This document shows, piece by piece, positions 27,729 to 38,000 of a stretch of DNA of 64,000 bases. Each line of letters opens with the position of its first letter. The stretch's first letter is position 1. The notes beneath the pieces were generated by a model, which saw only the letters and a program-made list of their open reading frames with translations, searched no databases and had not been told where the DNA came from. Position numbers and translations under genes: made by a program. Source of the DNA: Ruminococcaceae bacterium KH2T8 (GTDB lineage: Bacteria; Bacillota; Clostridia; Saccharofermentanales; Saccharofermentanaceae); assembly GCA_900111435.1 (NCBI GenBank), contig FOIY01000003.1, positions 149,571-213,570 on the forward strand, read 5' to 3'.

Positions 27729-29513
27729 ATGGACGTAACACAGATCACCGACCTGATCAATGAAACCGTAACGACCGAAGTATTCGGTATATGGTTCCTT
27801 ATCGGTGCGGCACTCGTATTTTTTATGCAGGCGGGCTTCGCAATGCTCGAGACAGGTTTCTGTCGATATAAGAACGCAGGTAACATCCTGATGAAGAACC
27901 TCATGGACTTCTGTATCGGTACTGTCTGCTTCATCTTCTTAGGCTTCGGTCTCATGATGAGCGAAGACATGATCGCAGGATTCGTTGGTGTTCCCAACCT
28001 TTCCATCTTCACAGACTTCTCGGGCTTCATGGAAACAAACGCTTCGAGCTTCGTATTCAACCTTGTATTCTGTGCTACAGCAGCTACTATCGTTTCAGGT
28101 GCCGTTGCAGAGAGGATCAAGTTCAGCTCTTATTGTATCTATTCCGCAGTCCTCTCTCTCGTTGTATATCCCGTTGAGGCAGGTTGGGTCTGGAATCCTA
28201 ACGGCTGGCTCGCTCAGATGGGCTTCATCGATTTCGCAGGTTCCGCAGCTATCCACACAGTCGGTGGTGTATCCGCTCTTATCGGTGCCATCGTATTGGG
28301 ACCCCGTATCGGTAAGTATGTAACAGATGCTAAGGGCAAAGTAATCAAGGTAAACGCTATCCAGGGTCACAACATTCCTCTTGGTGCTCTCGGTTGCTTC
28401 ATCCTCTGGTTCGGTTGGTACGGCTTCAACGGTGCCGCTGCTACATCCGGTTCACAGCTCGCAGGTATCTTCCTTACAACAACTATCGCTCCCGCAATCG
28501 CAACAGTTACTGCTCTTATTTATACTTGGGTAAAGAACGGTAAGCCCGATGTATCGATGTGTATCAACGCATCTCTCGCAGGTCTTGTCTGCGTAACAGC
28601 CGGTTGTCACTGCATCGATGCTGCAGGTGCTATCGTTGAAGGTATCATTTCCGGTATCGCAGTAATCGTAGTTATCGAAGTTATCGACCTTAAGTTCCAT
28701 ATCGATGATCCCGTCGGTGCTGTCGGTGTTCACTGCGCAAACGGTATCCTCGGTACTATCCTTGCAGGTGTTCTTGCAACAAACACATCTTCCCTCAGCG
28801 TTGACGGTCCCGTTTATGCTCTTATCCACGGCACAGACATGGCTGCAGCTTGGAAAGTCGTAGGCGTACAGCTCCTCGGTATATTCTGCATCATCGTATG
28901 GACAGCGATCCTCATGGGTGCAACATTCGTGATCATCAAGAAAACAGTTGGCCTTCGTGCAAGCAGAGAAGACGAGATCGAAGGTATGGATATCTCCGAG
29001 CACGGTCTTACAACAGCTTATGCAGGATTCAAGTTCGCTCCTCAGGCTATCGTTGAGGGTTCTGAGCCCGTAGTAGTAAGTGGTGACGTTCCCGAGGCTG
29101 AGGCAGTCGAAGTCAAGGCAGTTCCCGCTTTCGATGTTAAAGCTGATGCTGAAGGTCACATCTTCACAAAGATCGACATCGTATGTAAAGAAGCAAGACT
29201 CGATGCTCTTAAGAATGCTCTCATGGGCATCGGCATCACAGGTATGACAGTAACTCACGTAATGGGTTGCGGAGCTCAGAAAGGCAGACAGGAGTTCTAT
29301 CGTGGTGTTCCCGTAGAAGCATCTCTCCTTCCTAAGATCCAGATCTCGGTAGTAGTAAGTGCAGTACCTGTACAGTCTGTTATCGATACAGCTAAGAAGG
29401 TTCTTTACACAGGTCACATCGGTGACGGTAAGATCTTCGTAAGCAACGTACAGAACGTTGTAAAGGTAAGAACAGGAGAAGTCGGATTCGCTGCTTTGCA
29501 GGATGTTGAATAA
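27729..29513 (+). CDS. Ammonium channel fused to PII signal protein
   Basis: 594 residues from the ATG at 27729 (AAGGAG upstream). Residues 1-400 or so are an Amt ammonium channel with about eleven membrane helices: FFMQAGFAMLETGF at the start, NLVFCATAATIVSGA, AVHTVGG-type AIHTVGG with the first pore His, and GVHCANGILGT with the second. A cytoplasmic linker rich in Val, Glu and Ala (about 405-475) joins a PII (GlnB/GlnK) domain of about 118 residues with a T-loop containing EFYRG. The fusion places the nitrogen sensor on its channel. Cotranscribed with or just after glnN. Confidence 0.93.
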   Translation: MDVTQITDLINETVTTEVFGIWFLIGAALVFFMQAGFAMLETGFCRYKNAGNILMKNLMDFCIGTVCFIFLGFGLMMSEDMIAGFVGVPNLSIFTDFSGFMETNASSFVFNLVFCATAATIVSGAVAERIKFSSYCIYSAVLSLVVYPVEAGWVWNPNGWLAQMGFIDFAGSAAIHTVGGVSALIGAIVLGPRIGKYVTDAKGKVIKVNAIQGHNIPLGALGCFILWFGWYGFNGAAATSGSQLAGIFLTTTIAPAIATVTALIYTWVKNGKPDVSMCINASLAGLVCVTAGCHCIDAAGAIVEGIISGIAVIVVIEVIDLKFHIDDPVGAVGVHCANGILGTILAGVLATNTSSLSVDGPVYALIHGTDMAAAWKVVGVQLLGIFCIIVWTAILMGATFVIIKKTVGLRASREDEIEGMDISEHGLTTAYAGFKFAPQAIVEGSEPVVVSGDVPEAEAVEVKAVPAFDVKADAEGHIFTKIDIVCKEARLDALKNALMGIGITGMTVTHVMGCGAQKGRQEFYRGVPVEASLLPKIQISVVVSAVPVQSVIDTAKKVLYTGHIGDGKIFVSNVQNVVKVRTGEVGFAALQDVE

Positions 29514-29542
29514 ACAATAGACCCGTATTCCTTATATATACC

Positions 29543-29590
29543 GCAGAAAGGCGTCGTCTCAGGAACCCCCGAGGCGGCGTCTTTCGTTAT
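29543..29590 (+). terminator. Terminator after amt-PII
   Basis: AAAGGCGTCGTCTC (29547-29560) pairs with GAGGCGGCGTCTTT (29571-29584) with few mismatches and a 10-base loop. There is only a short T-rich tail on either strand. It lies between convergent genes. Confidence 0.65.
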
Positions 29591-29606
29591 GCTTGAAAAT
29601 ATGGTG

Positions 29607-30443
29607 TCAGTAAAGGTCCCTCTCCTTGAGCCAAGCGACGGATCTTGTGAGTGCATCGATAGTCTTGGTCTCGAGTACGCATCTGGCATTACTTCTGTCA
29701 GCCAAAGCCAGCCTTTCGCAGATGTCTATCTCGCCGTCTCCGAGAGCCAGGTGATTCTTTGGCGGCACTTCACTGCCGTCGTGGATATGAAAGTGCCTGA
29801 GGCGCTCAGTTCTTTCCATGATGAAAGGAACGTCAGACTCCTTAACTGCCTTTGAATGACCGATATCCCATGTAAGGACGAACTTATCGCTGCCGAGCAT
29901 GTAGTCGATCGCGGAATGCTCATAAGACTTAAAGCCGTCCGTATTTTCGATCGCGATCCTGATATCGGCATCACCGATCCACTCATCGACCCTGTCACGG
30001 AACACCTCAAAGGATCTCATATAAGTATCGATATCCCTGTCGTACATCTGCACTTTGCTATCCGGGAGCGTTATATGAATACCGTGCTCCATATGCATAT
30101 TAAGTGTCAGAGGCTTGGCCTTATCGCCGAACTCATCTCTCAAAGGGATAAGTTTCTTCATTACCTCGATCGTCCTTCTTACCGTCTCGAGATAAGCCTC
30201 AGAGACCAAAGGGTTAAAGTCCGCGATATTGAGCTTCTCGTCAAGGTGGATCGTATAATAGATGCCCGCCTTCCGAGCCGCACTTATGAGCATATCCGTA
30301 TTCTCGAGCGCAGTGATACCATACTCGGGAAAGTTCATGTTGAGCTCGATAAATCTAAGCCCCAGAGAAGTACAAAGATCGATATTGCTCTGGAGGTCCT
30401 TATTCTCTATAAGTGTCGGCATTCCGAATTCGATATTACTCAT
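29607..30443 (-). CDS. Xylose isomerase-like TIM barrel protein
   Basis: 278 residues, of the sugar phosphate isomerase/epimerase (AP endonuclease 2) superfamily. It shows the barrel strands and metal-site phrases expected: FIELNMNFPE near residue 33, TIHLDEKLNI (His), NMHMEHGIH, IAIENTDG with the metal-binding Glu, LTWDIGHS with Asp and His, and LRHFHIHDG with the final His. The metal centre therefore looks intact. The substrate cannot be told; sugar or inositol epimerisation is typical. It follows the racemase-like gene by 27 bases, so the two are probably one operon. Confidence 0.8.
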   Translation of the reverse strand: MSNIEFGMPTLIENKDLQSNIDLCTSLGLRFIELNMNFPEYGITALENTDMLISAARKAGIYYTIHLDEKLNIADFNPLVSEAYLETVRRTIEVMKKLIPLRDEFGDKAKPLTLNMHMEHGIHITLPDSKVQMYDRDIDTYMRSFEVFRDRVDEWIGDADIRIAIENTDGFKSYEHSAIDYMLGSDKFVLTWDIGHSKAVKESDVPFIMERTERLRHFHIHDGSEVPPKNHLALGDGEIDICERLALADRSNARCVLETKTIDALTRSVAWLKERDLY

Positions 30444-30470
30444 ATCAATGATCCTTTCTTTGACCGTGCA

Positions 30471-31166
30471 TCATTCTTCAAGTGCCATGCCGATTAACTT
30501 TTTGATATGGATATCAACTGCGTCCAGACAGCATACGGGACAATTGTCTTTATTAAGTATCAGCGGCAGCTCAGTACAGCCGAGGATGACGGCTTCGATA
30601 CCGTGATCCTCGCGCATCTTATCTATGATCGCTACGAGCTCATGAAGCGTGCTTTCCTTGACGATACCTAATTCGAGCTCCTCGAGGATCCTCTTAGCGA
30701 TGAGCTCTCTGTCGTCCTTATCGGGAATAACGACTTCGATACCCGCATCGATAAGATCCTTCTTCATGTAGTCCTGCTCCATGGTAAAGATCGTACCGAG
30801 AAGTCCGACTTTCCTGATACCGAGAGATGCCGCTTCTTCCGCGACTGCCTTGGGGATGCTTACGAGAGTGATCGGACACCTGTTCTGAAGATCATCAAAA
30901 ACGATATGCATCGTAGCGGCAGTCAGCGCAACGACTTCGGATCCGCCTGCGATAAGAGGATCTATCTTGCTGCCGAGATAATCTGAGAGGAGATCATATC
31001 TTCCCGTGGATACATAGTCCCAGGCGCGGCGAAAGTTCACGCTCTCGATCGCGATATCGGGCATCGCTTTACCTTCCGTGATCTTATCGATACCCGAATT
31101 CAGTGCTTTATAATACATCAGCGTAGACTCGGGTCCGGTACCGCCTACAAGTCCTATCTTCTTCAT
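30471..31166 (-). CDS. Aspartate/glutamate racemase family protein
   Basis: 231 residues with the two-lobed racemase fold: KKIGLVGGTGPEST at the start and the second catalytic Cys in ILGCTELPLIL near residue 195. The first catalytic position, usually Cys or Thr in a CNT or TNT phrase, reads TAATMH here, so the usual two-base mechanism may be incomplete. It resembles the YgeA-type amino-acid racemases in length and in the TMH phrase. RBS AGGTGA. It may be a racemase with altered specificity, a one-base lyase/decarboxylase-like member or a sensor. It is cotranscribed with the TIM barrel gene that follows. Confidence 0.75.
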   Translation of the reverse strand: MKKIGLVGGTGPESTLMYYKALNSGIDKITEGKAMPDIAIESVNFRRAWDYVSTGRYDLLSDYLGSKIDPLIAGGSEVVALTAATMHIVFDDLQNRCPITLVSIPKAVAEEAASLGIRKVGLLGTIFTMEQDYMKKDLIDAGIEVVIPDKDDRELIAKRILEELELGIVKESTLHELVAIIDKMREDHGIEAVILGCTELPLILNKDNCPVCCLDAVDIHIKKLIGMALEE

Positions 31167-31199
31167 TGAAGATCACCTCTCATTCCATTATGTTTGAAT

Positions 31200-31213
31200 G
31201 AGATTATACCACT
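31200..31213 (-). promoter_or_regulatory. Extended -10 promoter for racemase-like operon
   Basis: On the minus strand TGGTATAAT lies just before the racemase-like gene (TATAAT is the complement of 31203-31208), an extended -10 element. It sits at the stop codon of the EAL gene. No good -35 is seen. Confidence 0.45.
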
Positions 31214-31215
31214 CA

Positions 31216-34200
31216 TCAGGTGAACTTCATTTCTCTTTCGAGCTTAATGTCATTGATTATGAAACTGATCCTGCCGTTGACGATCTCGATATTATCTTCC
31301 GAAGCATAAGTATCACGACCGATGCTGTTATGCAGATTCACCCTCGTATCGGAACTGTCGAGATATACCTTGGACTCGCGCTCCACGCCTCCGAAAGCCA
31401 GTGCCTGTCTGCCGCCGTTCTCAAGCCAGATACCTGCGCAGTTTATCTCAAGTTCGGACAGACCTTCGAGCGCTCCGATGCACGTGGAATAATTGGCGCG
31501 AAGGCTGATATCCACGCTCGCATCCTCGACCTTTATCTTTGACTCCCTGCCCTTGCAGCTGCCGATGCCGACCATGGTATTGCCGCCGCCCATAAGACGG
31601 ATGGATGTCTTGGTGATATATACGGACGAGTTACTCTCTAGTGAACCGATTCCAAGACCGTAATTGGAATTGACGTCAATGTCGAGACTGCAGTTGACGA
31701 TATTGATGTGGCCTTCTGAACTGATCGAACCGATACCGACGCTCTTTGTACCGCCGGCCTTGAGCCTGTACTGACCGCTTTCGATCTTTATCTCGCCGCC
31801 CTTGCCCGATCCGATACAGACACCTTCGTGACCATTGCCGTTGATCGCGATCTTGCCGTACTGCTTGAATATGAGCATACCGTGCTCGCTGTCGGAGTCA
31901 TTTCCGATGCCGTAATACTTCGGCTCGTTCGTATCGATAAGGATATTGCCTTCACCCTCGATAGTCAGAGTCGATCCTTGCGCTACCCTGATGCCCGCGC
32001 CTCTGAACTCGTTATTGCCGCGAAGCTTTAATACAACCTCACAGCCCTCGGGGATATCGATGCATGGTCTTCCCTTGATGTTGGAAAAGCTTACGTTATC
32101 GAGCGTGATCTCACCCGAATATCCGTGCAGGATCCTCATATGCATATCCGTCTTGATATTCGGCGCACCTACAATGGCGATGTCTCTGTAGACCGCATCT
32201 TCCTTACCTACTACGATATCCGTACAACCGTACTTACCTAGCAGCGACAATGATACGCGGTTGCTGCTTCCTGCCGTATAGATGTGCTTATCGATGCCGT
32301 CATCCTTCTCCTGAGCATAGAGTATGATCTCGTTCCTGACCTTCCTGTCGATCTTCTTCGCAGGCTCGGCAGCAGGCTTTGCAGTATAAAATCCCTGGAT
32401 AAGATCTACGCCCATATGTACGACCGTACGAAGCTCGGCTTCACTCTCGATACCTTCCGCAAGTGACAGGATACCGTTATCGCGGCAGAACTTTATGATC
32501 TCGGTAACGAAATGCTGCTTCTGCGGCTTATTCTCGATACCGCTTAAAAGCGACCTGTCGATCTTGACGCAGTTTGGCATATACCTCAGAAGGTTATTGA
32601 TATTGGAATAACCTGTACCGAAATCATCGATCGCGATATCGACTCCGAGCTTGGTAAAGAAGCTCTTGAAATTATCAAGGTCATCATCCGTGAGCTCTGA
32701 CTCCTCGGTGAGCTCAACTACAGTATGATCCGCATGTTTCTTCAAAAGCTCCCTGACCTTCGGGATATCATCCGCATCCATCGTGATACCCGGGATGCTG
32801 TTGATAAACACCTTGGCGTCTCCGAACTTCTCCTGATGCTCTTCGACATATGAAAGCACATTTACGAAAGTCGCGCGCTCGATGTCGTGCAGACGCCCGA
32901 GGATGCCGCCGTACTTAATGATATCAAGAGGCGTAACATGCCTCTCGGTCGTCGATCTCATGAGCGCTTCATACGAGTAGATCTCGCCCGTTTTTGCGCT
33001 GACGATCGGCTGGAAATGGTAAGTCAGGAGATTCTCGTCGAGGATCTGCTCGACTACATCACAAAGTTCCCTGTCTTCTCCCGAGAGCTCATTATATCTG
33101 ACACCACTCGAAGAATATTTGCTCTTCCTCATCTGCTCGACGAGCTTTTGGTAATTCTGCATCGCGAGCGTCCTTCGAAGCGCCTCGAATCCTTCGGATA
33201 CATCCTCCATCCAGTCTCTGTAGTCTTCGTCATAGCACTTGATCTCATTTCCGTAGCTTACGACTGCATAGCCGAAGCACTCGCTCTCATAGAAGAACGG
33301 AGTAACGAAGAACGAATAAGGATCGGTCCTGTCATCATTTATCCAAGGCAGGATGTCTCTGGTATCGAACTCATTTTCGAGGCTTACGATGCCGCTTCCG
33401 GTCTCGCCGTTATACTCGACGACACCGATCATCTTCGCGGGGAACCCGAGGCTCTTGATCCTTATCGCGGGATCCTTCTCTATATCCTTCCAGGCCGAAG
33501 CGAGGCAGAGCGTAAAGTTCCTCGGATCGTTGAGCTGGTATGCATAAGAATAAACGGTACTCATAAAGCCCGCGATCTCGGTCTGCGCCAGGAGATTCTT
33601 CTTCATCATGTTATAGACATCGTGCCTTGATTCTGACATCCTGTCTGTAGGCCAGACCTTTCGCCTGGGGTCATATTCTCTTACGAGCTCTTCCGTGCAG
33701 AACTTACAGCCACACGTCTCACCTTTAATGAAATGAGGCTTCTTATCAAACGGCGCGGATTCCCTGTGATCGACCATGTCCCGGATACGACCCGCAGTAT
33801 ATTTTCCAAGCTCTTCATAAGGCATCTCGCAGGATGTTACCGCTATAGGGCTGAGCCTGCCTTCAGCTCTCATATCATATCCCGCTACGGCGATATCGTC
33901 GGGAATCTTAAGTCCCATCCTCTCTATCGCATCGCAGACACCGATAGCCATCTCGTCATTGGCACATACGATCGCCTCGGGAAGACCTCTGCTGCTCTTC
34001 TGGAATTCCTTCATGGCATTCTCGCCGCTCGTATACCAGAAGTCGCCGTGGAAGATACGCTCTTCATCTACGGTCAGTCCATTTTCCTTCATGACATCTT
34101 CATACGCAGTCAATCTGTTGAGCGCATGCCTGTGCCACTTCTTGCCGGAAACGAAAGCAATATCCTTATAGCCGTGAACGCCGATCATATGCTCCATCAC

Positions 34201-34563
34201 GCTGGTCATTCCGGTATAGTCATCCTCCCATACCGTATCATAGAGCTCACTCTCCTGATCAACGATGAGCACGGGAGTATCAGACGTCTCCTTGAACCTT
34301 CGCTCAATACCATTTGTCGAATTGGAAGTCTGTATGCTGTCCTTCAGGATAACGATACCGTCAAAACGACGCGGGTCAATGAGATTGAAGATATTCATCT
34401 CGCCCATCTCACGGATCTCGGTATCTAAGTATTTTCTGTACATGGAGAAGATAAAGACATCCGAATCGTCGGAAAATGCCTGCTGCAAAAATCCTTTGAT
34501 AAAGCGGCTCTGCCCTGTTTCATCAGCGTGGCCGACCAAAATTGCAAGCTTTCTTCTGTGCAT
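31216..34563 (-). CDS. LacI-type sensor / EAL phosphodiesterase / GIGS-repeat protein
   Basis: 1115 residues from the ATG at 34563 (GGAAGG upstream); no signal peptide or membrane segment. Residues 1-280 are a LacI/periplasmic-binding-type ligand domain without the DNA-binding helix-turn-helix. A CGCKFC motif follows near 284, then a GAF-like region (about 310-480). An EAL domain covers about 505-735 with all key motifs: EALMR, FINSIPG, ELTEES, DDFGTGYSN, VKIDRS, AEGIE, QGF. It should hydrolyse c-di-GMP. Residues 790-1115 are a repetitive beta region with about six GIGS/CIGS motifs spaced some 30 residues, like a right-handed beta-helix or carbohydrate-binding domain. That combination is highly unusual for a cytoplasmic protein. 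Confidence 0.85.
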   Translation of the reverse strand: MHRRKLAILVGHADETGQSRFIKGFLQQAFSDDSDVFIFSMYRKYLDTEIREMGEMNIFNLIDPRRFDGIVILKDSIQTSNSTNGIERRFKETSDTPVLIVDQESELYDTVWEDDYTGMTSVMEHMIGVHGYKDIAFVSGKKWHRHALNRLTAYEDVMKENGLTVDEERIFHGDFWYTSGENAMKEFQKSSRGLPEAIVCANDEMAIGVCDAIERMGLKIPDDIAVAGYDMRAEGRLSPIAVTSCEMPYEELGKYTAGRIRDMVDHRESAPFDKKPHFIKGETCGCKFCTEELVREYDPRRKVWPTDRMSESRHDVYNMMKKNLLAQTEIAGFMSTVYSYAYQLNDPRNFTLCLASAWKDIEKDPAIRIKSLGFPAKMIGVVEYNGETGSGIVSLENEFDTRDILPWINDDRTDPYSFFVTPFFYESECFGYAVVSYGNEIKCYDEDYRDWMEDVSEGFEALRRTLAMQNYQKLVEQMRKSKYSSSGVRYNELSGEDRELCDVVEQILDENLLTYHFQPIVSAKTGEIYSYEALMRSTTERHVTPLDIIKYGGILGRLHDIERATFVNVLSYVEEHQEKFGDAKVFINSIPGITMDADDIPKVRELLKKHADHTVVELTEESELTDDDLDNFKSFFTKLGVDIAIDDFGTGYSNINNLLRYMPNCVKIDRSLLSGIENKPQKQHFVTEIIKFCRDNGILSLAEGIESEAELRTVVHMGVDLIQGFYTAKPAAEPAKKIDRKVRNEIILYAQEKDDGIDKHIYTAGSSNRVSLSLLGKYGCTDIVVGKEDAVYRDIAIVGAPNIKTDMHMRILHGYSGEITLDNVSFSNIKGRPCIDIPEGCEVVLKLRGNNEFRGAGIRVAQGSTLTIEGEGNILIDTNEPKYYGIGNDSDSEHGMLIFKQYGKIAINGNGHEGVCIGSGKGGEIKIESGQYRLKAGGTKSVGIGSISSEGHINIVNCSLDIDVNSNYGLGIGSLESNSSVYITKTSIRLMGGGNTMVGIGSCKGRESKIKVEDASVDISLRANYSTCIGALEGLSELEINCAGIWLENGGRQALAFGGVERESKVYLDSSDTRVNLHNSIGRDTYASEDNIEIVNGRISFIINDIKLEREMKFT

Positions 34564-34593
34564 CGGCGTTCTTATCCTTCCGAAAATAACCAA

Positions 34594-34933
34594 AGCGAAT
34601 AAGGACTACTACACACTGATTGTACTATCTAAAACCTCGTATTTCCCGACAAAAGGCGTTTTTTAACAAAGGCTTTACATAAGCCGAAAGTGATCACGTA
34701 ACGATGTCCTAAGCGTTAACAAAGTACTAACTGTAAGGCGCGGGTGGGGCGGCGCCGCGAAAGCATCCGCAGTGCTAACCTCGACTTAGCACCATGGACA
34801 AATACTCTACCAAATCCACTCGAGTTTGTCCGTCTATTTGGTAGTGAGTCCTTACACGGACAAACACATGGACAAATCTGCGGCAATTTGTCCGTCTATT
34901 TGTCCATGGCGACGATCCCGCGCGACAAACACC
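34594..34933. repeat. Gene-free region with GGACAAAT palindromes
   Basis: About 340 bases without a credible gene. From 34790 to 34915 the words GGACAAA(T) and (A)TTTGTCC alternate: CATGGACAAAT occurs twice, TTTGTCCGTCTATTTG occurs twice, and CTACCAAAT pairs with ATTTGGTAG. CCATGGACAAAT (about 34869) closes on ATTTGTCCATGG (about 34900), with a second GACAAAT/ATTTGTC hairpin inside. The layout is the same nested-palindrome type as at 1-100, 14530-14640 and 18416-18537, but with different words. The upstream half (34600-34780) is featureless. Confidence 0.6.
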
Positions 34934-34967
34934 AAAACACCCGCCTCTTGCGAAGCGGGTGTTTTAG
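34932..34967. terminator. Terminator after carB-dapF
   Basis: Perfect 11-bp stem AAAACACCCGC (34934-34944) with GCGGGTGTTTT (34955-34965) and a 10-base loop. On the minus strand four T residues are part of the stem end. It ends the gltBD-carAB operon and would also work on the plus strand. Confidence 0.8.
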
Positions 34968-35004
34968 AATCATTATAAATTAACTACAGGCGACTATACC
35001 GGGA

Positions 35005-38000
35005 TCAGATCTCCATCTCACCTGTGAATACTCTCTCACAGTTACCTGTCATGAAGACTGCATCGTCCGTGTAGCGGATGATAAGATCGCCGCCCTTGAG
35101 GATGACTCTGATGTCCTCGTTCTTAGGGCAATATCCGTTGAGGCAGGATGCGACTACTGCAGCGCATGCGCCGGTACCGCAGGCCATTGTCTCGCCGGAA
35201 CCTCTCTCCCATACTCTCATCTTGAGTGTATGCTCGTCTACTACCTTGATGAACTCGGTGTTGACGCGCTCGGGGAAGATGCTGTCATACTCGAACTTGG
35301 GTCCGAGCTGCTCGAGATCCAAGACGTCTACCTTGTCCGTATAAACGACCGCATGAGGGTTACCCATGGATACGCATGTGATCTTATATTCCTCATCGTT
35401 GATGGTAACGTCACGGGATACTACCTGGCCGTTATCGTCTGCGGGAAGGTTAACGGGGATCTGCTTGGGATCAAGGATCGCCTTACCCATATCGACCTTA
35501 ACACGAACTACGACACCACCTGATGTCATGAGCTCAAGCTTCTTGATGCCGCTCTTTGTCTCGATGGTCATGTGCTTCTTCTTGTGACCTGCAACGTCGT
35601 ACATGTACTTACCTACGCATCTGATCGCATTACCGCACATCATACCCTCGGAACCGTCGAGGTTATACATGATCATACGTGCATCAGCTACCTTGGAAGG
35701 AGCGATCAATACGATACCGTCACCGCCTACGCCGAAGTGTCTGTCTGACATATATACGGAGAGGGACTCGGGAGACGAGATCATGTTCTCAAGGCAGTCG
35801 ATGTAGATGTAGTCGTTACCGATACCCTGCATCTTTGTAAAGCGTACTGTCCTCTTTCTCTCACGCATATTGTTGATATCAACGAGCTCCGTGTTGATCT
35901 CGGAGAATCGGCTCATGAGTGAATCCGCAAGAGCTGCCGCAGTATCTACAGCAGTAAGGCAAGGGATTCCGAGCATTACCGCGCGACGGCGAAGCTTAAC
36001 GGAGTCACGAGCGGGAAGTCTTCCCTTCTTGGATGTAGAGATAATGTAGTTTACCTTGCCGCTGTTAAGGAGCGTCATGGTGTTATTGCTCTCGGACTCG
36101 TGGATCTTGGATACGACTGTTACGTCGAGACCGGAATCACGAAGCGCCTGAGCAGTACCGGCAGTAGCGTAGAGCTTGAAGCCCATCATGTCGAACTTCT
36201 TTACCGTCTCTACGATCTCGGCCTTGTCGGAGTCTCTTACGGTTACGAAGACACCGCCGCCCTTATACATCTTATATCCTGCTGCGAGAAGTCCCTTGTA
36301 GAGAGCCTCGGAAAGGTTACGACCGATACCCAAGACCTCACCTGTGGACTTCATCTCGGGTCCGAGCTGTGTATCTACGTCCGTCAACTTCTCGAAAGAG
36401 AATACGGGAACCTTTACTGCCGTATAAGGAGACTGTCTGTAGAATCCCGTTCCGTAATCCATCTCGGCGAGCTTCTCGCCAAGGCTTACGCGTATAGCGA
36501 CATCGACCATGGGGATGCCCGTAACCTTGCTCATGTAAGGAACGGTACGTGAAGCTCTGGGGTTGACCTCGATAACGTAGATCCTGTTGTCCTTAACGAT
36601 GTACTGGATATTTACGATACCGGTTGAGTTAAGGCCGTCGCAGAGTGCTTTCGTCGTGTCGATGAGCTTCTTGCCCATATCGTCGAAGATATGCTTCGCG
36701 GGATATACCGCGATAGAGTCACCTGAGTGGATACCTGCTCTCTCGATGTGCTCCATGACACCGGGGATCAGGACATCGTGTCCGTCGTAGATGGCATCGA
36801 CCTCGATCTCACGACCCTGGATGTACTTATCGATAAGTACGGGGTTCTCGATGCCCTGAGCGAGGATGATGTTCATATATTCGTCTACGTCGTCGTCACC
36901 GAAAGCGATCGTCATGTTCTGACCGCCGAGGACGTACGAAGGACGAAGGAGTACGGGGTATTCAAGCTCATTTGCAGCCTTGAAAGCCTCCTCCTTTGTA
37001 AGTACGGAGAATCCCTTAGGACGGGCGATACCGAGCCTTTCGAGAAGTGCATCGAATCTTTCTCTGTCCTCAGCCATATCGATCGAGTCAGCGCTCGTAC
37101 CGATGATGTTGATGTTATTCTCTGCAAGTGTCTTTGTAAGCTTGATGGCTGTCTGTCCGCCGAAAGCAACTACTACGCCATAGGGGTTCTCCTGACGGAT
37201 GATATCCATTACCTCTTCGGGATCCAAAGGCTCGAAGTAGAGTCTGTCACCCGTATCGAAGTCGGTAGATACAGTCTCGGGGTTGTTGTTGATGATGACA
37301 ACTCTGTAGCCGAGTGCACGAAGAGCAGTTACGCAGTGAACGGCAGCATAGTCGAACTCGATACCCTGACCGATCCTGATAGGACCTGAGCCGAGAACAA
37401 TGACTGTCTTCTTACCCTCGGCATTATCCTCGTGAAGTGCAGCCTCATTCTCTCCGCCTGCATCCTCTGTGTTGTAGGAAGCGTAGAAATAAGGAGTAAC
37501 GGCTGCGAACTCACCTGCACATGTATCAACCATCTTGTATACGGGAGCGATCTTCAGATCATCTGAGACCTTCTTGCCCGTAAGGCGCTCGATAGTAGCA
37601 TCAGTATAGCCGTACTTCTTAGCGCGGATGTATTTAGCCTTATCAAGAGAAGCACCGGACTTTCCGACCTCCTCGAGATCCTTCTGCATATTTACGATTT
37701 TTTCGATCTTCTTTAAGAACCACATGTCGATCTTTGTGACATCGTGGATATGTTCGCAGGATACGCCGAGATACATGGCACGTGCGATATAGAAGAGCCT
37801 TTGATCGGTAGCGGATGCAAATCCCGCCTCAGCCTCACTTGACGTGATGTCGGAGAACGCCTTAAGAAGAAGTGAATCAGCCTTGATCTCGGCACCTCTT
37901 ACAGCCTTCATGAGAGCACCCTCGAAGGAATCGGCGATGGACATTACCTCACCTGTTGCCTTCATCTGAGTACCGAGGTCACGCTTAGCATATACGAACT

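Noticed and set aside
28452..29417. 321-codon frame antisense to amt-PII
   Set aside because: Cys/Asp/Tyr-rich shadow of biased codons in the opposite gene.
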